From the NCBI GenBank assembly GCA_900088475.1, contig FLMG01002456.1:1-15904 (forward strand): a stretch of 15,904 nucleotides of DNA, in the 5' to 3' direction. The translations under genes were made by a program, and so were the position numbers. Under the pieces are notes generated by a model. The model did not search any database. It was not told the DNA's origin and saw only the letters and a program-made list of their open reading frames with translations. Positions 10,063 to 15,904 of the stretch are shown here, piece by piece. The stretch comes from Hyphochytrium catenoides. Taxonomy: Eukaryota; Sar; Hyphochytriomycetes; Hyphochytriales; Hyphochytriaceae. Every line of letters starts with the position of its first letter. Positions within the stretch are counted from its first letter, which is position 1.

Positions 10063-12572
10063 ATGGATTGTGGCCTAGATGATGAAGGCTTTGAATTTCC
10101 CCCTGACCAGGCAAGCTTATTCGACCGCAGTAAGTTCATAGAGGCAATCTTGCCGTGATGGGAACAAATTCTGTCAGCGAAGATACTGACCATCTTTTCC
10201 CAAAATGTAGGCTTTGATGACCATTCCAGAATCTCCCTTAACTCGAGAGCTTCACATTCCTCCACCGCCATTCCGGAGACGGTAAGCCGAGTCGTGTGAC
10301 AGGCACCACAAGGTGTTACTAGCAACCTCCGCCTTCTTTACACTAATTTGCCCGCATTTTCTTAGCGTACGCCCAACAAATTGACAAGTGCGCGTCGAGG
10401 GCACCAGCATGACCCAGAGAATCAAACCGTGGTCGAGCAGCTGCTAAAGAAGGTCAGACAGCAAGCGACCGAGCTCCTCCAACTAAGAGAATTAGTCTCC
10501 CAGAACAAGAGGTAGAGTCTCATCAATCCCCTGGTGGCCGCGTGTTTTGGACAGTAATGGACCTTCTTGCCTAACGTGGCCTCCTGGCTCTAGGATGGAC
10601 GGAAAGAAAATACGGCCAGAAGTGGACGTCGATATGGCTAACAAGTCCAGAGACCAGGGCCTAGGATGCAAGCACGCTGTGGACGATCTTGGTAGTGAGC
10701 ATCGTGCGCCACCTCGGGTCTGGTCTAATATCTCGTCCTCAATTTGGTGATAACGTCTTATTGACGAAGATTTCCTGGCCTTAGGACAAGACTCATCTTT
10801 TGAGCTCAATAGCTAAAGTTCGGAAAGATAACATCGAGTTGAGGCAGCACATGGATATGGTGCTGAAGCAGCTTGCGTACACTGAGAGCAAGCTTACGGC
10901 CACCCGCGAGAAGGTAACACTGAGACTCTAGAGAAGCCTATGGTGGATAACTAACTAGAAATCGCAGAACAGAGTGCTTCGGAATCGGCTGGTCCAAGCG
11001 GAGAGACGTCTTCAACTTCAATCAACACATAAGTACATCGAGAAACCAGTTTTGGAGCCCTCACCCGTCAGCGAGATCACAAGAATCGTAAGCACAGGCC
11101 CTCGCCAACCTACAAACCTGGGCTGTATTTAGAAAATCACGTGATGTAGGCCCACTCACTGAAGAAATCCCTGCAAGTAACTGAGAGGGAGAGAGTGCAC
11201 CTGTTAGAGCTGCTAAGGACGGAGATGAGAACAAGCGAGGCGCAACGGTACCCGTTGCTTGTATGTCCTGTTTGCGGTGGATAAAGCTCTTATTGGGATT
11301 CGTGCCTTTTAGAAAGCTTATGACGCGACTAGACAACCTAGTAGCAACTCAAACAGCACCAACCATCATCAACAGGCCAGAACGGAGTGAAAGTTATTAT
11401 CAAGCTCCGCTTCGGGTAAGTAGCCATGGACTCATTGACCTTTTTCTGAAGGGATTGAGCCTCGGCTCCTTTGGTTACCGGCGGATGCGACCACGCACGA
11501 AGATAGAACACCTAGAGAAAGAAGAATTAGTGCACTAACGATCCATCGTTCATACTCCTTAATCACACTCCGCAAAATGACAAGGCTTCAAGCAAAGAAG
11601 CAGCAGAGAAGGGGTCTTTCAGGAGTCCGTCCCATTCCGGAACTAGGGATGACTTATCAGCTGGCCAAACACATGTCACACGAAAGGTATGAGGGCATAC
11701 TTGCAATGCTAGTGTAATGGAAACGATACAACAACATGCCGCTGCGGTCCCGGGTATCAGGGTGAATGGCAGGTAGATCCGCAGGTGAAGCGTAGGGTAG
11801 AGCTTTCATTACTCATGCTGCGTACTTTATTATTATCAGGGTTCTGACAGCGCTCAGCAAACTTCCTGGAGGCTCTGTCTTGACGCTGATAGGCTCGCGG
11901 AACGCGCAGTGGAGATTTTGAATAGTTGCGACCCTGAAGCAAGCACCCAAGGGCTATTGTCAAGAATTTTTCAGTCCTTAGAGGCCCTACCGAATGTGAA
12001 AGCGCTGATGGAGCTACTTTGTCTAAAGTCCCACACCTTTGAGGAGACCAGGTGTTCATCACCTCCTACTCCAGGCTTAACCATTAGCTGATAGAGTCAT
12101 CTGAAGTCCTGCGTTCAGCACCTGCGCTCTGCGTAAGGATCATTTCGCTTTGCTCATACCAACGTGTTCCCTCAGACATCTGGACCGCCAGCCAGGTGCG
12201 GATTTGGCTTCACCCGGAACATCTAACTTACTGTCTGATGAGGTGAGATCACTTATCACTACTAGGCTATGTCTTCTTTGCATGGCCCACCCTCACCCCT
12301 GATTGTTGGTCTCATACGAAGACAAGCTCCTCAGAAGATTATTTTTCCGTGCTGGGCAATGAAGCTTTCACGGCAGCTCAAGAAGAGAAGAGAAGCATAG
12401 AGCAACACAAGTATGAGACATGCCAGCTGTCGATAATGGGCAATAAGAACGTAGATAATGTGAGCATGATCTGTAACACCGTCCTGTGTGAATGATGTGC
12501 TCTAAGATTCGCTTTTCTTTATGCAGCACATTAACATGTGGAGTTCCCACAAATTTGATAGTGGACGGCTAG
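10063..12572 (+). CDS. Coiled-coil protein of about 480 residues; family not recognised
   Basis: Proposed exons: 10063-10129, 10211-10281, 10366-10511, 10594-10717, 10785-10913, 10968-11087, 11150-11247, 11313-11415, 11452-11529 (doubtful), 11585-11686, 11840-12051, 12176-12242, 12322-12410, 12527-12572. Every junction keeps phase, giving 483 residues (457 without the doubtful exon) and a TAG stop. The N-terminus is acidic (MDCGLDDEGFEFPPD), followed by a serine-rich stretch. Heptad-like coils rich in L, E, K, R and Q appear at about residues 62-94 (VVEQLLKKVRQQATELLQL), 137-204 (spanning two exons, with ELRQHMDMVLKQL and RLVQAERRLQLQ) and 220-270 (ERERVHLLELLRTEM). A further helical stretch lies near 350-415, and the tail is serine-rich. 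There is no signal peptide, membrane span or enzyme motif. I infer a structural or cytoskeletal scaffold and assign no function. Weak points are the GTCTGG donor at 10718 and the doubtful ninth exon, which would follow a 36-nt intron. Confidence 0.7.
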
Positions 12573-12617
12573 ATTCAGATCCCTCTCTGAGTTCCTAAAG
12601 ACAATAGCTAGCTCCAT
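12573..12617. other. 45-base gap between convergent stop codons
   Basis: The coiled-coil gene stops at 12570-12572 on the plus strand. The PPR gene stops at 12620-12618 on the minus strand. Transcripts of ordinary eukaryotic length must run past each other here, so the mature 3' untranslated regions probably overlap in antisense. No AATAAA is visible in the gap on either strand. Confidence 0.7.
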
Positions 12618-15600
12618 TTATTCGCCTTGACCATGCTGTACCATGATGTCTACGTGATCCATCGTTGATTCAACTACCTGCTCCCAGCCTTCGTTCTGCA
12701 CTAGCTGCCGTGCTAAGCGTCTCCTTTCTTCCGTTTCCTTGTCCCAGTCAGTTACCTCCTTCCCTTCCTTCCTAAGCTGTGCCTTCAGCTCGTCGTACTT
12801 CCACCGCTCAAGAGCTGGAAGAAAGATGGCGTCCAGCTCCACGACGGCAGGTTTAGGAAAAGCTGAAGGTTCATAAGCTGCAGTTGGGATTTCATCCCTC
12901 TCAGACCTAGATGATTTTTCTGGAGACGATGGGCCTATAAAGCTCTTGGATGGGAGAGGTTGAGGAAAAAATTGGCGTCTATCCTCAGGTGTGGGGAACG
13001 TGTACACTTTGTAGATCTTGTTATAATCTCGGTGGTAGAAGAATTGGTCCCTTAAGATCTTGCGTGTAGTCTTGTCGATGATATCATGCGTCCGTGTATA
13101 GTGCTTGTGCAGCCTCTCCAGGACATGGAGCACCGCCTTCATTTGGTCTTGTAGCGCAAACCATTGTAGCACTCGATTAACTACACTCCTGCTCTCCTGG
13201 TAGCCTAAAGTAGACGCCACGTCTAAATAGTAGTTAAACTTCCCAACATCCTTGGTGGCGAAAGCCATGTCGACTAGGTTGGCCACCATCCGGGGCTGAG
13301 GTACCATTCCTCTCCGCTGCATCTCATCGAGCAGCTTCTCAGCCTCCTCAAACGTCTCTCGACGCGGCTTGTGCCAATAGAGATTGGATAGCTGGGTGAA
13401 AGTCTCTTCATCGAAAGGAATACCTTCCTCTTGCATTCTTCGAAGCAGCTCGTGGGCACCAGCTGGGCTTGCTGCAGCGACAGCTGCACGAAGAAGGCGG
13501 TTGTAATCCCTGGTATCCAGCTTGATCCCTTCCGCCGTCATTTTATCTACCAGCTTCAGTGCCTCAGCTGTGTGGAAGCGAAAGTATAGGCCAATGAACG
13601 GAAGATAAGTGTTTTTGTCAGGGATCAACCCTCTTTCCTTCATCGCTCCTAAAATCTGCTTAGCCCCTTTGAAGTCATTCATAGCCTCACAGACAGCCAG
13701 ATAAAGGTTGCTCTCTAGTAATTCAGGGTCGGAGCCAAAGAACAGGTCTTTCGACTCCTTGAGCTTCACAATCCATTTCTGTGCCCGCCGGGGCTCCTTG
13801 GTGGTCGTTAGTCTCGACGCCAGAACCGCATATATGCGTGGATCTGGCTGCACCCCATGTTCCAGCATAAGCTCTACGAACTCTTCAGCCTTCGTTGCGT
13901 TAGACAGTAGCCGAAGAAATGTTGTTCTGTAGATACTAAGCTCACCCTGAGCGATCTTGTGTACCGTATTGAAAACTTCTTTAGGGTCCTCAAAGTCTAT
14001 CCCAAGAGACGTAAACCTCTTACTGAGCTTATAAAAGGACGCCTTGAGAAATTTACCAATGAACCGCCCTTCCTGTTCCAACTGATCCAGCAAACTTTCT
14101 GCCGCATCGAAGTCCTTGTTATCAGTGTAGTGCGACAGCAATATTGTAATGGTGGTCATATTTGGCTCAAGACCAGACGCTTTCAGCTCGGCAAAAACTC
14201 TCTCAAGATCCTTAGTCCTCCTTAGCCTTCGTAAGAGATTAAGATGGTGATTATACACCCGAACGCTAAGGGGAATCTCCATGCGCTTCATCCATCGCAG
14301 AAGATTTTCTGCCCTTCTAAGGTCCTTACCACGGTCAAAGGCTGCCATCGCCATCTCACCGTCCTGTAACGTTAAGGTTCTAGACTTGACAAAGTACCGA
14401 ATTGAAGCTTCCACCTCGGCCAGGTCCTGGCCATAACAGCAGCAGCGGAGGTAGGACTTCTCTGCCTGCAGAGGTGTCAGAAAGCCCTGCTCGACCGCCA
14501 CCTGCCTAAGATGTCGAAATCCATTCAGATGGCCGCAGTGCGAGTATGCTTCTAGCACCGTCTGCACAGTCTCCTCCGTTGGTTTAAGTCCTTCCCGGTG
14601 AAGGGCTCCTAGCACTTCAGAGATAACATCAAACGACCTTTTCTGCGCCAGGCCCCTCATTCCAGCACGAAAGTAGTGGAGGAAATTCTCCTGGTCCGTT
14701 TCCTGTAACAACACCAGTAGCTCAATTATCTCCTCCTGAGATGCATTATCCCCTATCATGACCTTGATCTGTCTGATGAGAGCGGGCCTGTTGGGCCAAA
14801 AGGAGAGATTATGGACGATCTGACCCACACGATAACCGAGTTCGTCCATATGCTGCCACACAGCCTTTGCCTTCTTAACCTGATAAAAACCTAGGTGGAT
14901 GTGATACATTGAGAGATAGGTAGATACAGTGGGCATAACGCCCGCTCCTGCAAGTGCATTCATCCAATATCGACACTCATCTTTCCGCTCATCTGCCATG
15001 GCACGAAGCATCAGATCCCAAAGAGGATTGTCATATTCTGGGCTGTACTCCATGGTGGTAAGTACTTTCCGTAGCGTGTCTTTGCATTGCGGTGACATCT
15101 CGTACTTGTGCAATACATCTTGCAGCTTCTTGACCAAGAAATTTCCCTTATTGTCCAAATAGGTGAAGTCCTCGTCAGATATTGCCAAGCCGGAGGCTGC
15201 GACAGACCGCAGAAGTAGCTTCTTTCTCGCCTCCATAATAGCTTTTGGAGCTTCCTCCGCTACTGCTTCCATGAGGGACCGCAGCTTGGCATCGGAAGGT
15301 AGTGAGCAATTGGTTAGTATCTGCAGCAGCTCTAAGATAGGCTTCGGCTGACCGCTATCGCTCGCCTGGGGTAACACAGTCTCTAGCTCGCGCGTAAAGG
15401 CTGTGATGAAATGGTCGGCATCTTCTATCTCCTTTAGCTCGGCCAGGGTATAAGGCGCATGAGTTGTGTTTTCGGGAGCCCTTGCAGCCAGAGAAAAGCA
15501 CCTGGCGGCTATACTTCTGGCTGCCACCGCTGGCACCTCGTGACCTGTATTCCCCCACCTTTGAATGGTTGTCCATCCATTACATTCGCCAAAACGCAAA

Positions 15601-15698
15601 CGGATTACGGGTGGGAGGTTCCTTCCTACATATCGCCGCCCAGAGGCAATCCGAGAGAGGGAGCCGGGAAATCGACTCACTACTCCACGGCGCAACAT
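12618..15698 (-). CDS. Pentatricopeptide repeat (PPR) protein, probably mitochondrial, 1,026 residues
   Basis: This is a single uninterrupted frame. The start is fixed by an in-frame TGA at 15707-15705, just six bases before the ATG. The N-terminus (MLRRGVVSRFPGSLSRIASG, then more arginines and no acidic residue for about 37 positions) fits a mitochondrial targeting peptide; plastid targeting is less likely without a signal peptide. About seven 35-residue helical-hairpin PPR units can be seen, at about residues 479-513 (VYNHHLNLLRR, ending in GLEPN), 514-548, 661-695 (ending in ERGLIPDK), 696-729, 730-764 (YNRLLRAAV, ending in GIPFDE) and 765-802. Weaker units lie near 225-290 and 340-405. 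The C-terminus (about 900-1026) is highly charged and has no DYW or E domain. PPR proteins bind organellar RNA one base per repeat and act in its stability, processing or translation. The target here is unknown and the degenerate repeats make a code reading unsafe. It lacks introns, unlike its neighbours. A less likely alternative is another helical-repeat family. Confidence 0.9.
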   Translation of the reverse strand: MLRRGVVSRFPGSLSRIASGRRYVGRNLPPVIRLRFGECNGWTTIQRWGNTGHEVPAVAARSIAARCFSLAARAPENTTHAPYTLAELKEIEDADHFITAFTRELETVLPQASDSGQPKPILELLQILTNCSLPSDAKLRSLMEAVAEEAPKAIMEARKKLLLRSVAASGLAISDEDFTYLDNKGNFLVKKLQDVLHKYEMSPQCKDTLRKVLTTMEYSPEYDNPLWDLMLRAMADERKDECRYWMNALAGAGVMPTVSTYLSMYHIHLGFYQVKKAKAVWQHMDELGYRVGQIVHNLSFWPNRPALIRQIKVMIGDNASQEEIIELLVLLQETDQENFLHYFRAGMRGLAQKRSFDVISEVLGALHREGLKPTEETVQTVLEAYSHCGHLNGFRHLRQVAVEQGFLTPLQAEKSYLRCCCYGQDLAEVEASIRYFVKSRTLTLQDGEMAMAAFDRGKDLRRAENLLRWMKRMEIPLSVRVYNHHLNLLRRLRRTKDLERVFAELKASGLEPNMTTITILLSHYTDNKDFDAAESLLDQLEQEGRFIGKFLKASFYKLSKRFTSLGIDFEDPKEVFNTVHKIAQGELSIYRTTFLRLLSNATKAEEFVELMLEHGVQPDPRIYAVLASRLTTTKEPRRAQKWIVKLKESKDLFFGSDPELLESNLYLAVCEAMNDFKGAKQILGAMKERGLIPDKNTYLPFIGLYFRFHTAEALKLVDKMTAEGIKLDTRDYNRLLRAAVAAASPAGAHELLRRMQEEGIPFDEETFTQLSNLYWHKPRRETFEEAEKLLDEMQRRGMVPQPRMVANLVDMAFATKDVGKFNYYLDVASTLGYQESRSVVNRVLQWFALQDQMKAVLHVLERLHKHYTRTHDIIDKTTRKILRDQFFYHRDYNKIYKVYTFPTPEDRRQFFPQPLPSKSFIGPSSPEKSSRSERDEIPTAAYEPSAFPKPAVVELDAIFLPALERWKYDELKAQLRKEGKEVTDWDKETEERRRLARQLVQNEGWEQVVESTMDHVDIMVQHGQGE

Positions 15699-15904
15699 CG
15701 GTCGTCAGGACTGTTTACTCCCACTTGACCATGTTGCTCCTGTCATAACTTTCCCGTACTCTATTGATAGCCCTAGACGAAGAGCGCTCTTTCCTGTACA
15801 CCCTAAGCGGCTAAGATTATGCTCCTCGAATACAGAATGATGACTGCCTTTAGCGCAGGAGGTGATAAGAGACGGCAGTGCGGTCGGCATACGCATTGAG
15901 CGCT
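15699..15904 (-). promoter_or_regulatory. Upstream region of the PPR gene; no defined element
   Basis: These 206 bases precede the PPR start on the minus strand. I see no TATA box or repeat. The minus strand holds a 63-codon frame (15896-15705) whose stop lies six bases before the PPR start. It could act as an upstream open reading frame if the transcript begins early enough, but nothing shows that it does. Confidence 0.3.

Noticed and set aside
12322-12598. Alternative C-terminus of the coiled-coil gene ending at TAA 12596-12598.
   Set aside because: It would need the exon to end after AAG at 12411, but the GT donor begins at 12411. The phase-2 join therefore leads to TAG at 12570-12572.
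13708-15351. Several plus-strand frames of 60-90 codons opposite the PPR gene.
   Set aside because: They are antisense shadows of a strongly supported 1,026-codon frame and show no protein-like composition.
15459-15840. Overlapping plus-strand frames at the right edge of the window.
   Set aside because: Three mutually overlapping frames, mostly opposite the PPR N-terminus, with no recognisable motif.
1-15904. Prokaryotic operon, prophage or defence-system content.
   Set aside because: Frames are broken by spliceosomal introns with consistent phases, the proteins are eukaryotic types (CTL, PPR), and no operon-like gene spacing is present.

Overview
This is eukaryotic nuclear DNA. Three of the five genes proposed here can only be read through spliceosomal introns. 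Most of these have GTAAGT-like donors and pyrimidine-rich tracts ending in AG, several have a CTAAC/CTGAC-like branch site, and most are 54-285 nt long. The other two genes are uninterrupted. The standard genetic code works throughout. The dense packing and short introns fit a protist or unicellular alga. I see no marker that fixes the lineage, so I do not name one.

Layout: (1) 61-6592 (+), a gene of about 15 exons encoding roughly 1,270 residues built from about nine degenerate copies of a module I cannot match to a named family. (2) 6826-8732 (-), a six-exon choline transporter-like (CTL/SLC44, PNS1-type) membrane protein, convergent with gene 1. (3) 9197-9469 (-), a possible 90-residue single-span membrane protein. 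(4) 10063-12572 (+), a 13-14-exon coiled-coil protein of about 480 residues. (5) 12618-15698 (-), an uninterrupted 1,026-codon pentatricopeptide-repeat (PPR) protein with a mitochondrial-type N-terminus. The stop codons of genes 4 and 5 are only 45 nt apart, tail to tail.

Nothing suggests that the five genes act together; this looks like ordinary gene-dense nuclear sequence. I see no transposon, CRISPR array, rRNA or tRNA. The most unusual item is the tandem-module protein of gene 1. Each module appears as a hydrophobic beta strand, a variable acidic loop, a second strand carrying a Y-x-P/A-x-x-S-like motif, a helix and a closing strand. All exon boundaries were read by eye from splice consensus, phase continuity and open frame. 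Weak boundaries are marked in each entry.
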